64,000 bases of DNA from Paenibacillus sp. E222. Lineage in GTDB: Bacteria > Bacillota > Bacilli > Paenibacillales > Paenibacillaceae. The translations under genes and the position numbers were made by a program. This document shows positions 46,485-57,064 of the stretch, piece after piece. The notes beneath the pieces were generated by a model that was not told where the DNA came from, ran no database searches, and saw only the letters and a list, made by a program, of their open reading frames with translations. The stretch covers positions 6,014,001-6,078,000 of the forward strand of contig NZ_CP058552.1 of assembly GCF_013401555.1 (NCBI RefSeq). Direction: 5' to 3'. The number at the start of each line of letters is the position of its first letter. Positions within the stretch are counted from its first letter, which is position 1.

Positions 46485-46946
46485 TTAGCCCTCAATACTT
46501 TCCAGCTGTACAATCTCGCTTTTATTTAATACTTCGTTCAGGTTAAGCATTATCAACAAGCGCGCATCCTCCAGCTTGGCTACACCGCGCAGGTATCTTG
46601 CTTTGACTCCACCAACCACTTCAGGCGGACTATCGATAGCATCTCGTTTGATGTCAATAACATCATTTGCAGAATCAACGATAAAGCCAACTTGCATATC
46701 GTCCACACCTACAATGACAATACGGGTTTGATCCGTATATTCTGTTTCCGGCAAAGCGAAGCGACCACGCAGATCAATGACGGGAATAACGACACCACGT
46801 AAGTTAATAACTCCTTTTACAAAAGAGAAGGTCTTCGGAACACGGGTGATAGGCATCATACGCTCGATCGTCTGAACCTTGTCTACCTCAATACCATACT
46901 CTTCGGAACCTAATTTAAAGACAATGACTTTCAACTCTTCTTCCAT
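46485..46946 (-). CDS. cheW: Chemotaxis coupling protein CheW
   Basis: Scaffold that links receptors to CheA. A single CheW domain of 153 residues (EYGIEVDKVQTIERMM; GVINLRGVVIPVIDLRGRF). The ATG follows GGGAGG. It lies between cheA and cheC. Confidence 0.97.
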   Translation of the reverse strand: MEEELKVIVFKLGSEEYGIEVDKVQTIERMMPITRVPKTFSFVKGVINLRGVVIPVIDLRGRFALPETEYTDQTRIVIVGVDDMQVGFIVDSANDVIDIKRDAIDSPPEVVGGVKARYLRGVAKLEDARLLIMLNLNEVLNKSEIVQLESIEG

Positions 46947-46988
46947 GGAAAAAACCTCCCTATTAAATGTAAGACTTATCTTGCGTGC

Positions 46989-49064
46989 TTATTTAATAAA
47001 TGCATTAGGGTCAAGAATCAGAGCTACTTGTCCATCTCCCAGAATCGTTGCACCAGAGATCCCTTCAATGGAAGGAAGATAAGTCCCCATCGATTTAAGA
47101 ACTATCTCACTCTGTCCAATAAATTCTTCAACGGCTACAGCTGCAAGACGTTCACCTTTCCGAATGACTACAATTTCAGTTTCTTGTTCGTCCGCATCAT
47201 TGAAATCAGGCACTCCGAAAACTTCGCTCAATGACAGGTACGGAATTAGAGACTCTCGGAACGTGATCATTTTATTGCCATGAATGTTGCGAACCTGTTC
47301 CCGCTGGACAATAGCTGTCTCCACAATAGAAGACAAAGGAACAGCATATTTCTCGGACCCTAGTCGAACAAGCATCGCAGCGATAATAGACAGGGTCAAT
47401 GGTAACTGAACAGAGAAGTTAGTCCCTTTACCTGGTGTCGAATGAATGGTTACATTCCCACCAAGGGAAGTGATTTTGGATTTTACAACATCCAAGCCTA
47501 CTCCACGGCCGGAGATATCCGAGATTTTATCAGCGGTACTGAAGCCTGGTGCAAACAACAGCTGGTTGACTTCATCATCGCTCATCTTGGCACCTTGTTC
47601 TTCGGTAACAACACCACGTTTGACCGCTGTTCTCAAAAGATTATCGCGGTAAATGCCTTTACCGTCATCTTCGATTTCGATAAATACATGATTTCCGCTA
47701 TGGAAGGCCCGAAGATTAACTGTTCCCAATTCCGGTTTACCTGCTGCCACACGCTCTGCGATCGATTCAACCCCATGGTCTACTGCGTTACGCAGCAAAT
47801 GCACCAGCGGATCGCCAATCTCATCGATTACAGTCCGATCAAGTTCCGTTTCGGCACCCGTAATGACCAGATCGATCTTTTTGTCGAGTGTTTTAGCCAG
47901 GTCACGAATCATACGTGGGAAACGGTTGAATACCGTATCTACAGGAACCATCCGCAATTTCAATACAATATTTTGCAAATCTGTACTAACTCTGCTCAGA
48001 TGAGCTACCGTATCGGATAAATCATTGTTACCCGTCTCGCTGGCCAACTGCTCGAGACGCGAACGATCGATTAGTAACTCACTGAACAAGTTCATCAGTA
48101 CATCCAGACGTTCGATATCCACGCGGATGGTACGTGATGGTGCAGCAGCTTGTTTTGGTGCAACTGTTTTAGTCGCTGCCGGTTTATTTGGTTCTTCTTT
48201 CGATGAAGAATTCGGTTCCTGGGATGCATCTACTGGAGCAGGAACAGGTGCAGCTTCCACTTCAGCTGTTACCGCAGCCTGATTAGTCATCTGCTGAAGC
48301 GTCTCTTGATCCAGCTGAATGACCTTGGCACTCTCAATTTCAGAGATGCTCATAATGCCTTTTTCAAGTTCCTGCGCCTCTTTGGTTGTTATGTAATACA
48401 ACGAAAAACTGCGCTCAAACTTCTCTTGCTCGATATCCTGAACGGTTGGGAACGATTTAACCACTTCACCCGAGCGTTCCAACAGATCGAAGACCATATA
48501 TGCACGTACGCCCTTCAGCTGGCTCTGCTCGCTGACAAGAACTTCAATATAGAGCACACGGTGACCTTCAGCTATGGACTGGTCCAATACGGAGTACTGG
48601 AATTCGTCGAGTTCAACCGCGCTTGATGTTGTTGTACCTGATGATTGATTTACTTCTGCTACCGGAGCAGTACCTCCCGTCCATTCACCACTCTCAATGG
48701 CTTGGAGAGAAGCTACGATGGAGGAGACATCCGCTTTACCCTCTCCACCTTGTGTAATATCCTGGACCATTGTTTCCAAAGCATCCAAACTCTTGAATAG
48801 AGTATCAAAAATAAAATCCTGCATTTTCAACTTTTCGTTACGTACCAGATCCAGCACATTTTCCATTTTGTGGGTCAATGATGCCAAATCCTCAAAACCC
48901 ATTGTAGCAGCCATACCCTTCAACGTATGAGCAGAGCGGAATATGACCTGAACAATTCCCAAATCCTCCGGACTGCCTTCGAGTTGAAGCATATTTTCGT
49001 TAAGGGACTGCAGATGATCATTAGACTCATCAATAAACATAGATAAATATTGATTCATGTCCAT
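46989..49064 (-). CDS. cheA: Chemotaxis histidine kinase CheA
   Basis: Central chemotaxis kinase that phosphorylates CheY and CheB. 691 residues: HPt domain with phospho-accepting H46 in RSAHTLKG, a P2 domain, a Pro/Ala/Glu-rich linker (about 290-325), dimerisation domain, HATPase with HLLRNAVDHGVES (N box), DDGKG and GRGVGLDVV, and a C-terminal CheW-like domain. The ATG at 49064 follows GAGGAGG; the frame is open 46 codons further upstream into the cheB end but has no start signal. Confidence 0.97.
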   Translation of the reverse strand: MDMNQYLSMFIDESNDHLQSLNENMLQLEGSPEDLGIVQVIFRSAHTLKGMAATMGFEDLASLTHKMENVLDLVRNEKLKMQDFIFDTLFKSLDALETMVQDITQGGEGKADVSSIVASLQAIESGEWTGGTAPVAEVNQSSGTTTSSAVELDEFQYSVLDQSIAEGHRVLYIEVLVSEQSQLKGVRAYMVFDLLERSGEVVKSFPTVQDIEQEKFERSFSLYYITTKEAQELEKGIMSISEIESAKVIQLDQETLQQMTNQAAVTAEVEAAPVPAPVDASQEPNSSSKEEPNKPAATKTVAPKQAAAPSRTIRVDIERLDVLMNLFSELLIDRSRLEQLASETGNNDLSDTVAHLSRVSTDLQNIVLKLRMVPVDTVFNRFPRMIRDLAKTLDKKIDLVITGAETELDRTVIDEIGDPLVHLLRNAVDHGVESIAERVAAGKPELGTVNLRAFHSGNHVFIEIEDDGKGIYRDNLLRTAVKRGVVTEEQGAKMSDDEVNQLLFAPGFSTADKISDISGRGVGLDVVKSKITSLGGNVTIHSTPGKGTNFSVQLPLTLSIIAAMLVRLGSEKYAVPLSSIVETAIVQREQVRNIHGNKMITFRESLIPYLSLSEVFGVPDFNDADEQETEIVVIRKGERLAAVAVEEFIGQSEIVLKSMGTYLPSIEGISGATILGDGQVALILDPNAFIK

Positions 49065-49096
49065 TGTGAGGCACCTCCTCCATGAGTTAACTCCGT

Positions 49097-50536
49097 TTAT
49101 TTCACAGCTTGAACAAGTTTTGGCGCAATCTCCTGCAAGGGCAGAAGATGACGCACGCATTGCAGCTCTACAGCAGAACGCGGCATACCATACACAACAC
49201 AAGTTTCTTCATTCTCTGCAAAGGTTGATGTGACACCCGCTTCATACAATTTTTTCATCATACGAGCGCCATCACTGCCCATCCCTGTCAGCAAAACCAG
49301 ATGTCGTTGCAATGATGTGTACGGCAGCAGCGATTCAAACATCGTATCTACTGAAGGCCTGTGTCCATTAACTGGTTCTTCCTCTGTCAGCTTTATGGTG
49401 AACCTTCCATCCGCAGTTTTGTTGACTTTGACATGGAAGCCGCCTGGAGCAATATAGGCTGTCCCTTTTCGTAGAACCATGCCTTCCTCAGCTTCAACCA
49501 CATGCAGTTCACTGAACGTATTCAATCGCTGCGCAAGGGAACGGGTAAAGTTCGGCGGCATATGCTGTACGATAATGACTGGAGCAGGTAAATCACCTGG
49601 CAGTTGCTCCAGCAAAGTTTTGAGGGCTCTAGGTCCCCCAGTTGAACAACCAATTGCCACAAGTTTGTTAACTGATCCTTCCGGTCCTCCTGCTCCCTTA
49701 TGAGACGGGATAACCTTTGCAACATCTTTGGATGGTTCAGTTGAAGCTGCCGCTGTCTCCTGTTCTACCAATCGAGATATATTGGACAAACGGTTTTCCT
49801 TGGGAGGCTGCGCTGGCTTGTTTGGCTTTGCTAATTTGTCAGTAAAGGCATCTGAAGCCCGATTTGCATCTCGTAAAGGTTGCAGCTTTTTGTCCATACG
49901 TTCTGCATTCTGCTTTGTCAGTGGGACAGTAGGTGGCTTCGGTTTTGCTCTTAAAGGTTCAGTTTGTCCGCTGCCAAGTCGTTTTCCTGACTGGGTAGGT
50001 TCTATCGTTTTCTTCAATTCACCTTTACGATCTGGTAAAGAAGGATCAACCTGAACTCGCTGGGACTGTTGCAACAGTTTGCTCTGTGCTTCATCCCGTT
50101 TCTTCATCGATGCTTCACGATCGGCTTTTCGCTTAATTTCATCCATAGCTGCTCGCATCCGCTCAACCAGCGCTTTACCTACTTGGGCAATGTCCTGATC
50201 ATGCACAATCGATGGCTTACGAATAAAGTCAAACGCACCCGCCTCGAGAGCCATGATGGTTTCCTTCATGCCTTGTTCATTGATACCCGAGAGCATAATC
50301 ACCGGAACGAAAGATTGCTTCATGATCGATTTTAATGCGTCCAACCCATTCATTTCAGGCATCTCAACGTCCATTGTGATAACATCGGGCTTCAACTCTA
50401 TTGCTTTTTGAATAGCTTCCTTACCATTTGATGCTGTTGCCGTAACCTTAAACTCCGAATCTGCTTCAATTAAGTCTGAAACAATTTTACGCATAAAAGC
50501 GGAATCATCGACAACCAAAACTTGATACACCGCCAT
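49097..50536 (-). CDS. cheB: Chemotaxis protein-glutamate methylesterase CheB (long-linker form)
   Basis: Response-regulator methylesterase/deamidase acting on chemoreceptors. 479 residues: receiver (1-120) with phospho-acceptor D56 in ITMDVEMP, an unusually long Lys/Pro/Gln-rich linker (about 125-288), and the esterase domain with S298 in GCSTGGP, H325 in VQHMPPNF and the catalytic Asp in TGMGSDGA. It is some 120 residues longer than B. subtilis CheB, all of it in the linker. Confidence 0.96.
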   Translation of the reverse strand: MAVYQVLVVDDSAFMRKIVSDLIEADSEFKVTATASNGKEAIQKAIELKPDVITMDVEMPEMNGLDALKSIMKQSFVPVIMLSGINEQGMKETIMALEAGAFDFIRKPSIVHDQDIAQVGKALVERMRAAMDEIKRKADREASMKKRDEAQSKLLQQSQRVQVDPSLPDRKGELKKTIEPTQSGKRLGSGQTEPLRAKPKPPTVPLTKQNAERMDKKLQPLRDANRASDAFTDKLAKPNKPAQPPKENRLSNISRLVEQETAAASTEPSKDVAKVIPSHKGAGGPEGSVNKLVAIGCSTGGPRALKTLLEQLPGDLPAPVIIVQHMPPNFTRSLAQRLNTFSELHVVEAEEGMVLRKGTAYIAPGGFHVKVNKTADGRFTIKLTEEEPVNGHRPSVDTMFESLLPYTSLQRHLVLLTGMGSDGARMMKKLYEAGVTSTFAENEETCVVYGMPRSAVELQCVRHLLPLQEIAPKLVQAVK

Positions 50537-50569
50537 GTTATTTCCACCCCTATTTCCTTTATTCAGAAA

Positions 50570-51457
50570 TCATGTTGTCCGCTTTAGCCACTTTTTCATA
50601 AATCCTCTGATTCCTGTCAAGGTTTCGGATCCCGGAGCAGCAGGTGCAGCCAGATAGTAATGTGCGAGTTTCAATATATCCCTGGAAGCTTTTGCATTTG
50701 GATATGCCAGACTGTATGGCACTTGCCTTTTAACTGCCTTTACAACTTGGGCATCTTCGGAAATATATCCAAGTAGCGGGATATCGATCTGTAAAAATCT
50801 TTTTGCCACTCCAGCTATTTTATCCGCCACCCGTTCCGCCTCTTGCTGGTCTTCAACCCGGTTAACGATCATCCGAAAGGGTGTGGCATTTTCCTGGCCA
50901 TGCATAACTTTAACTAAAGCATAAGCATCGGTTATTGAAGTCGGTTCAGGTGTGGTGATGATCAGACATTCATCAGCTGCACCGATAAATTTCATATTTT
51001 CTCTGGAAAGTCCTGCCCCTGTATCAAAAATGACATAATCCATTTCCTGTGCAATCTCTTCAACTTGTCCAGCAAAAAACTCCAGATCTCGATCTGACAA
51101 TGAGAACAATTCTTTCATCCCCGAACCTCCGGCGATATAAGGCAACCCGCTTGCACCTAGCTGTATGATTTCCTGTATGGATTTCTGTCGGTATAACAGA
51201 TGGTACAGATTATAAGGAGAAGAGGTTCCCATCAGGACATCAATATTAGCCATCCCTATATCTGCATCAAACACCAATACCTTTTGCCCCATCGCCTGTA
51301 AGCTCAATGCAAAGTTAAGTGTAAAGTTGGATTTACCAACCCCTCCCTTTCCACTGGCAACGGTTATGATTTTGGAGGAGCGTGAATCACGTCCCCTCCC
51401 CTCCTCTCCGTTAGGCATGGCGACCATACTTCTGAGTGAGGCTGCCTGGTCCTTCAT
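50570..51457 (-). CDS. flhG: Flagellar number/placement ATPase FlhG (YlxH)
   Basis: MinD/ParA-type ATPase that works with FlhF to set flagellar number and position and activates the FlhF GTPase. 295 residues with deviant Walker A KGGVGKS (37-43), an N-terminal activator helix region (residues 1-20), DADIGMANID and a C-terminal amphipathic region rich in Lys/Arg. Its ATG overlaps the flhF stop by four bases. Confidence 0.95.
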   Translation of the reverse strand: MKDQAASLRSMVAMPNGEEGRGRDSRSSKIITVASGKGGVGKSNFTLNFALSLQAMGQKVLVFDADIGMANIDVLMGTSSPYNLYHLLYRQKSIQEIIQLGASGLPYIAGGSGMKELFSLSDRDLEFFAGQVEEIAQEMDYVIFDTGAGLSRENMKFIGAADECLIITTPEPTSITDAYALVKVMHGQENATPFRMIVNRVEDQQEAERVADKIAGVAKRFLQIDIPLLGYISEDAQVVKAVKRQVPYSLAYPNAKASRDILKLAHYYLAAPAAPGSETLTGIRGFMKKWLKRTT

Positions 51458-52809
51458 TGTACAAGCTCTCCTAACAATTGTTTGGTCAGAGAATCCGCAT
51501 CAGGCTTGAGCAGGTCATCCGGCACATTTTGTCCGTTAGCCACATAAGCAAGTTTGAGCGGAAAACGGTGAAGCAGGTTAAACATTGGACCGCAGCTTCC
51601 GGTCTCATCCATCTTGGTAAAAATAACCTTATCCAGCCCATATTTGCTGAAATGCTCCGTAATTTGAACCATATCAGCACTTTTGGAAGTCATGCTCAAA
51701 ACCAAAAAGGTTTCACTATTTTCCAAAGGCGCGAGTAAACTTTGCAGTTCTGAAACAAGCAACTCATTTCTGTAGTTTCTTCCGGCTGTATCCATGAAGA
51801 TCAGATCACATTCCTCAAGACGGGAGATCGCACGTTGTGTATCACCCGGGGATTGTACGACCTCTAGCGGAACATTTAAGATGGATGCGTATGTTCTAAG
51901 TTGTTCTACTGCTGAGATCCGATAGGTATCCGATGTAATGAACCCTACCTTTCGCTGTTTGTTGAACATCTGTTCAGCCGCCAGCTTGGCAATGGTCGTT
52001 GTTTTACCAACACCCGTTGGCCCAGCTACATACACAATGCGTGTGGTTGGCAAAATACCCACGTCGATACGTTTCTCCAAAAAATGCGATATTTCCAATT
52101 GAACTGCTTGAACAGCTTCTACTTCATTTAATCCTTTTTCAGAGAGCTTCGTCTGAACAAGCTCAAACCAAGATTCCCATACTTCTGGCCAAATGTCTTG
52201 CTCCATCAACCTTTCTCGAAGAGCATGAAGCTCCTCTGGTAGAAGGTCTGCCGAAGCTCCTTGTTTAGACAACTTGGTCATCATCAGTTTGAGCTCCTGC
52301 AATTCAGACATCAGTTGGTCCTGCTGTGGATCGATCGCCTTCTCCTGCTGCCCACTCGCAGATGTTAAACCCGAAAAATCCGCCCCTTGCGGTCGCGGTT
52401 TATGCTCGATACTCAAAGAAGCTCTGCCGTTGCCCATGTCTGAACCGAGTTTACTCGATTCAGACACAGCTGTGGCATCCGTCGCTTTCTCTTGCACATT
52501 TTTTTCAGCGATACTTGCAGCCGATTCTTCAGAAGCAACGACAAACGAACGAGCCGTTTGCCGATATGCTTCAGGTACAAATGCGCGAGGTACGGGTGAA
52601 AATTGGTTTTGTAATTGATTTGTAGCCTGTTTTTTTTCTTCCTTATCTACAGCTGCTACAACTTCGATCCTTTTCTTTCGGAACATTCCCAGCACACCGC
52701 CCACCTTGATTTCCTTGGTGGACAGAATGACGGCATCACTTCCCAGGTCTTTACGAATTTGAAGCATAGCTTCGGGCATGGTTTCAACGACGTATTGTTT
52801 TACTCTCAT
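51454..52809 (-). CDS. flhF: Flagellar biosynthesis SRP-type GTPase FlhF
   Basis: GTPase of the signal-recognition-particle family that places the first flagellar components. 451 residues: B domain (1-60), a long disordered region (about 60-180), N domain, and NG GTPase with GPTGVGKT (263-270), DTAGRNYR and TKMDETGS. It overlaps flhA and flhG by four bases each. Confidence 0.96.
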   Translation of the reverse strand: MRVKQYVVETMPEAMLQIRKDLGSDAVILSTKEIKVGGVLGMFRKKRIEVVAAVDKEEKKQATNQLQNQFSPVPRAFVPEAYRQTARSFVVASEESAASIAEKNVQEKATDATAVSESSKLGSDMGNGRASLSIEHKPRPQGADFSGLTSASGQQEKAIDPQQDQLMSELQELKLMMTKLSKQGASADLLPEELHALRERLMEQDIWPEVWESWFELVQTKLSEKGLNEVEAVQAVQLEISHFLEKRIDVGILPTTRIVYVAGPTGVGKTTTIAKLAAEQMFNKQRKVGFITSDTYRISAVEQLRTYASILNVPLEVVQSPGDTQRAISRLEECDLIFMDTAGRNYRNELLVSELQSLLAPLENSETFLVLSMTSKSADMVQITEHFSKYGLDKVIFTKMDETGSCGPMFNLLHRFPLKLAYVANGQNVPDDLLKPDADSLTKQLLGELVQ

Positions 52810-54839
52810 AAGTTCACCACCCCGACACTTTGGATTTCAACATTCGGTTCCAACTCACTATAGGAAAGCACTGGTATGTCCTGCATGGTGCGCTCAATCA
52901 CCTGACGAAGATACATACGAATGGTTGGAGAAGTTAATACAACTGGCTGCTGGCCCGACTGGATCAATCGATTAACTTGTTCAGTCAATTTTTGATATAC
53001 ACTTTGTGTTGAAGCCGGATCCAATGCAAGGTAACTGCCTTGATCGGATTGCTGCACACTCTCTGCAATTTTCTTCTCCAGACCAGGTCCAACAGTGATT
53101 ACTCTAAGCGTTTCACCTTTTTGAGAGAATTGCTGGGTAATCTGACGAGAGAGCGATTGTCTCACGTATTCCGTCAGTACATCCGGGTCTTTGGTATACG
53201 TTCCGTAGTCCGCGAGTGTCTCAAAGATTGTAACCATATCACGAATGGAGACTTTCTCACGCAACAACTTGGCGAGCACTTTCTGTACATCTCCGATAGA
53301 CAGGACGGATGGGATGAGCTCATCCACCAGCGCAGCATAATTCTCTCTGAGATTATCCACAAGTGCTTTGGTTTCTTGTCTGCCAAGTAACTCATGCGCA
53401 TGCTTCTTAATCAATTCAGTCAGATGTGTGGCTACAACTGAGGGAGGATCTACCACTGTATATCCTGCAAGTTCAGCTCTGTCTTTGGTTACTTCATCTA
53501 TCCATAACGCTGGAAGACCAAAGGCCGGCTCTGTCGTTTCGATTCCTGTAACCGATTCCTCTTCATACCCCGGACTCATAGCCAGATAATGATTCAACAA
53601 CAGTTCTCCGCCGCCAACAACATTACCCTTGATTTTGATGACATATTCATTCGGTCTTAATTGGATATTATCCCGAATCCGGATAACGGGAACGACTAAC
53701 CCCAGTTCAAGAGCACACTGCCTACGAATCATAATGATCCGATCCAATAAGTCCCCACCCTGTTGATTGTCAGCCAGAGGAATCAAACCGTAACCAAATT
53801 CAAACTCGATAGGGTCCACCTGAAGAAGGTTGATTACACTCTCCGGACTTCTAACTTCTTCGATCTGCTGCTCCTCTTCCATTTGCTCCTCTGCCTCTTG
53901 CTTCTGATTCAGATTGTTCTGCATCCTCCATCCGGCAAAAGCCAGCAACCCTGCAAGCGGCAACGTTGTAATAATGTGGATCGGCGTGAAAAAGCCGAGC
54001 ATAGCTATTACAAAAGATACAATATAAAGGAGCATCGGGTATGTAAACAATTGCCCCGTAATGTCATCGGCCAAATTCCCTTCCGATGATGCTCTTGTTA
54101 CAATAAGACCTGCTGCTGTAGATATCAGGAGTGCAGGAATCTGGCTAACCAGCCCATCCCCGATCGTCAATACGGAATAGGTGGATAGCGCATCGGCAAA
54201 AGCGAGACCATGTACCGTCATCCCGATGATAAAACCACCAATAAGATTGATCAGGAGAATAATGATACTTGCAATAGCGTCCCCTTTTACAAATTTACTG
54301 GCTCCATCCATGGCTCCGTAAAAATCAGCTTCGCGTTCAATTTTGGAACGGCGTTCACGTGCTTGCTGCTCGTTGATCAGGCCTGCATTCAAATCTGCGT
54401 CGATACTCATCTGTTTACCAGGCATCGCATCGAGGGTGAATCGTGCTGCAACTTCAGCTACACGCTCCGATCCCTTCGTAATAACGATAAACTGAACAAC
54501 GACGAGAATCAGAAACACGATAAATCCGATGGCTATCTGTCCGCCAGCGATCCAGCTACCAAAGGTAGCGACTACCGATCCTGCGTTTCCTTGACCCAAA
54601 ATCAGTTTTGTTGTTGATATGTTGAGTGCTAATCGAAACAACGTCGTAATCAGCAGCAATGCAGGAAAGATGGAAAATTGCAGTGCTTCTTTGCTGTTCA
54701 TTGCAACAAGCAGTATCATCAGTGCAAGTGAGATATTGATGACAAGCAACATGTCCAACAACCAGGTTGGGATCGGGAGAATCATCATCAACACGATGCC
54801 GATGATACCCGCAAGGACAGCTATATCTTTTATTTTCAA
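52806..54839 (-). CDS. flhA: Flagellar type III export gate protein FlhA
   Basis: Nonameric export-gate component of 677 residues: eight membrane segments in the first 320 residues, the FHIPEP-type conserved region (DAMPGKQMSIDADLNAG; QARERRSKIEREADFYGAMDG given as separate parts), and a large cytoplasmic domain that docks export substrates. The start is TTG after GGAGG. It is between flhB and flhF. Confidence 0.97.
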   Translation of the reverse strand: MKIKDIAVLAGIIGIVLMMILPIPTWLLDMLLVINISLALMILLVAMNSKEALQFSIFPALLLITTLFRLALNISTTKLILGQGNAGSVVATFGSWIAGGQIAIGFIVFLILVVVQFIVITKGSERVAEVAARFTLDAMPGKQMSIDADLNAGLINEQQARERRSKIEREADFYGAMDGASKFVKGDAIASIIILLINLIGGFIIGMTVHGLAFADALSTYSVLTIGDGLVSQIPALLISTAAGLIVTRASSEGNLADDITGQLFTYPMLLYIVSFVIAMLGFFTPIHIITTLPLAGLLAFAGWRMQNNLNQKQEAEEQMEEEQQIEEVRSPESVINLLQVDPIEFEFGYGLIPLADNQQGGDLLDRIIMIRRQCALELGLVVPVIRIRDNIQLRPNEYVIKIKGNVVGGGELLLNHYLAMSPGYEEESVTGIETTEPAFGLPALWIDEVTKDRAELAGYTVVDPPSVVATHLTELIKKHAHELLGRQETKALVDNLRENYAALVDELIPSVLSIGDVQKVLAKLLREKVSIRDMVTIFETLADYGTYTKDPDVLTEYVRQSLSRQITQQFSQKGETLRVITVGPGLEKKIAESVQQSDQGSYLALDPASTQSVYQKLTEQVNRLIQSGQQPVVLTSPTIRMYLRQVIERTMQDIPVLSYSELEPNVEIQSVGVVNL

Positions 54840-54864
54840 TGGATGTACGGCCTCCGATCCCCTG

Positions 54865-55947
54865 TTATTTCGTTCTGCCCTTTAATTTATATACATAAGC
54901 CAGCACTTCGGCTACCGCTTGAAACAAATCAGCCGGTATGGCGTCACCAATCTCGGCTCTCTGGAACAATGCCCGTGCCAGCGGCTTGTTTTCCATGGTA
55001 ATGACACCGTGCTCTTTGGCAATTTCCTTAATACGTAAGGCGACGTAATCCTGACCTTTGGCTATAATTTGGGGCGCTTCCATCTCCGAGCCCTCATACT
55101 TAAGCGCAACGGCAAAGTGAGTTGGGTTGGTGATAATCACGTCCGCTTTGGGAACTTCCTGCATCATGCGCTGAACAGCCATACGACGCTGACGCTCCCT
55201 GATTTTACCCTTGATCAGTGGGTCACCTTCCATTTTTTTGTATTCGTCCTTGATGTCTTGCTTGGACATCCGAATGTTCTTTTCGTAATCATACTTCTGG
55301 TACATATAATCGAGTACAGCAAGTACTAACAGGGCTACTGCAATCTTGATTCCCAAGCTTAAGGTGATTGAAGCAGCAAAATGCAGAATCGCATCCAATG
55401 AAAAGTGAGACAATGAAGCAATATCTGACTGATAACCTGTGATTGTACTGTAAACCAGAAAGCCGATAATCGACATTTTCATAATGGATTTAGCAAACTC
55501 CACCAAAGAACGAAGAGAAAAAATGTTCTTGAACCCTTTAATCGGATCCAACTTTTCCAGTTTCGGCTTTAAACCCTCTCCTACAAGCAGGAAACCTACC
55601 TGCATGTAATTGACAATTAACGCAACGAGTACCGCACCGAGCAAAACAGGAGCAAGCAATAGCATCACCTCGATGCCATAACGCATCATTAAGGCTACGA
55701 CGTTCTCCCCGGTAATTTCCATACTCATCCGATTAATGAAGATGTCTGTAAACAATCGAACTATACGTTCTTTGTAAAAGTTACTGAACATCATCATGAT
55801 CAAAAAGGTGAATAGGAGAATGGATGCGCCGGACAGCTCCATACTTTTGACAACCTGTCCTTTTTTTCGCGTATCCTGCCTCTTTTTCGGGGTAGCCTTC
55901 TCTGTTTTTTCCCCTGCGAACATCTGGAGGTCGAGTTGATATTTCAT
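54865..55947 (-). CDS. flhB: Flagellar type III export switch protein FlhB
   Basis: Export-gate protein that switches substrate class from rod/hook to filament. 360 residues with four membrane segments and the self-cleaving NPTH motif (274-277), so the switch should be functional. It works with FliK, encoded in the same operon. Confidence 0.97.
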   Translation of the reverse strand: MKYQLDLQMFAGEKTEKATPKKRQDTRKKGQVVKSMELSGASILLFTFLIMMMFSNFYKERIVRLFTDIFINRMSMEITGENVVALMMRYGIEVMLLLAPVLLGAVLVALIVNYMQVGFLLVGEGLKPKLEKLDPIKGFKNIFSLRSLVEFAKSIMKMSIIGFLVYSTITGYQSDIASLSHFSLDAILHFAASITLSLGIKIAVALLVLAVLDYMYQKYDYEKNIRMSKQDIKDEYKKMEGDPLIKGKIRERQRRMAVQRMMQEVPKADVIITNPTHFAVALKYEGSEMEAPQIIAKGQDYVALRIKEIAKEHGVITMENKPLARALFQRAEIGDAIPADLFQAVAEVLAYVYKLKGRTK

Positions 55948-55970
55948 TCGAATCTTGTCCTCCGTTTCAC

Positions 55971-56759
55971 TCAGCCTGGCCTTTGTCCAATAGTCCCAAG
56001 CAAGTTTTCCATGGCTGTGAACATTACTTCGAACAATTGACTAAACACAAAGCCAAAACTGGGAACCAGCAAAAGCAAAATAGCAAGTCCAACGAGTACC
56101 TTAAGCGGCATTCCGACAGCAAATACATTAAATTGTGGAGCCGTCTTGGCCAAGAATCCCAGCCCTACATCTGTCAAAAACAGAGCTACTACAATTGGCG
56201 CAGACATCTGAAAAGCCAGCATAAATGATTGGCCTAATGTACTCACCAAAAATTCAGCAATACTTCCATCTGCCAATCGTAGAAAGAATACATTCGACAA
56301 CGGAATCCAGCGATAACTGTAAACAATGGCATCGAGCAGATAATGATGTCCGTTCATTGTCAGAAAGAGCAATACCGCAAAAGCATATTTGAAGTTACCT
56401 GTAAGCGGAGCAGATGCACCTGTCATTGGATCATATACGTTGGCCATACCAAAACCGATCTGAAGATCGATAAAGGTTCCTGCTGTCTGTACAGCCGTCA
56501 TTAACAGATATGCAACAAAGCCTAGGAGCAAACCAATCAATATCTCTCGGATAACCAGCAGGATATAACTCAGATCTGTAGGGACAACCTGATCTATGCC
56601 GTATACCATATACACAGTAAAGGTTACAAATGCCGATAAACCAATTTTAAGAGAATTCGGCACATTCCGAGCCGAGAAGACTGGCGCAGTTACAAAAAAT
56701 GATGCTATTCGACAAAACATAAGCAGAGCGACAGGAAAACTTTGCAACAATGTCTCCAT
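55971..56759 (-). CDS. fliR: Flagellar export protein FliR
   Basis: Integral membrane component of the export gate (FliPQR complex), about 262 residues with six hydrophobic segments and the family segment GFVAYLLMTAVQTAGTFID. The ATG at 56759 is favoured by an AGG nine bases upstream; a TTG two codons before is also open. Confidence 0.95.
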   Translation of the reverse strand: METLLQSFPVALLMFCRIASFFVTAPVFSARNVPNSLKIGLSAFVTFTVYMVYGIDQVVPTDLSYILLVIREILIGLLLGFVAYLLMTAVQTAGTFIDLQIGFGMANVYDPMTGASAPLTGNFKYAFAVLLFLTMNGHHYLLDAIVYSYRWIPLSNVFFLRLADGSIAEFLVSTLGQSFMLAFQMSAPIVVALFLTDVGLGFLAKTAPQFNVFAVGMPLKVLVGLAILLLLVPSFGFVFSQLFEVMFTAMENLLGTIGQRPG

Positions 56760-56769
56760 CTGCAACAGC

Positions 56770-57039
56770 CTACCCTATGTATCTGTATAAATTATCGAGA
56801 ATGTTATACGTGAAATCGACCAGTATATTCAATATCCAAGGACCAAACAAAAGTACTGCCAGAAGTACAGCAATGATTTTAGGCACAAAGGCCAGGGTTT
56901 GCTCCTGAATTTGAGTGGTTGCCTGAAACACACTGATAATGAGTCCTACAACCAGAGCTAGAATAAGCATAGGTGCGCTGGCCAGCAGTGAAGTATAAAC
57001 TGCTTTCCCGGCCAGACCGATAATAAACTCCGAAGTCAT
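56770..57039 (-). CDS. fliQ: Flagellar export protein FliQ
   Basis: 89-residue export-gate subunit with two membrane helices and the family motif ISVFQATTQIQEQTLAFVPK. The ATG follows AAAGGAGG. It lies between fliP and fliR. Confidence 0.97.
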   Translation of the reverse strand: MTSEFIIGLAGKAVYTSLLASAPMLILALVVGLIISVFQATTQIQEQTLAFVPKIIAVLLAVLLFGPWILNILVDFTYNILDNLYRYIG

Positions 57040-57064
57040 GACCGTCCTCCTTTAATATGCCGGC

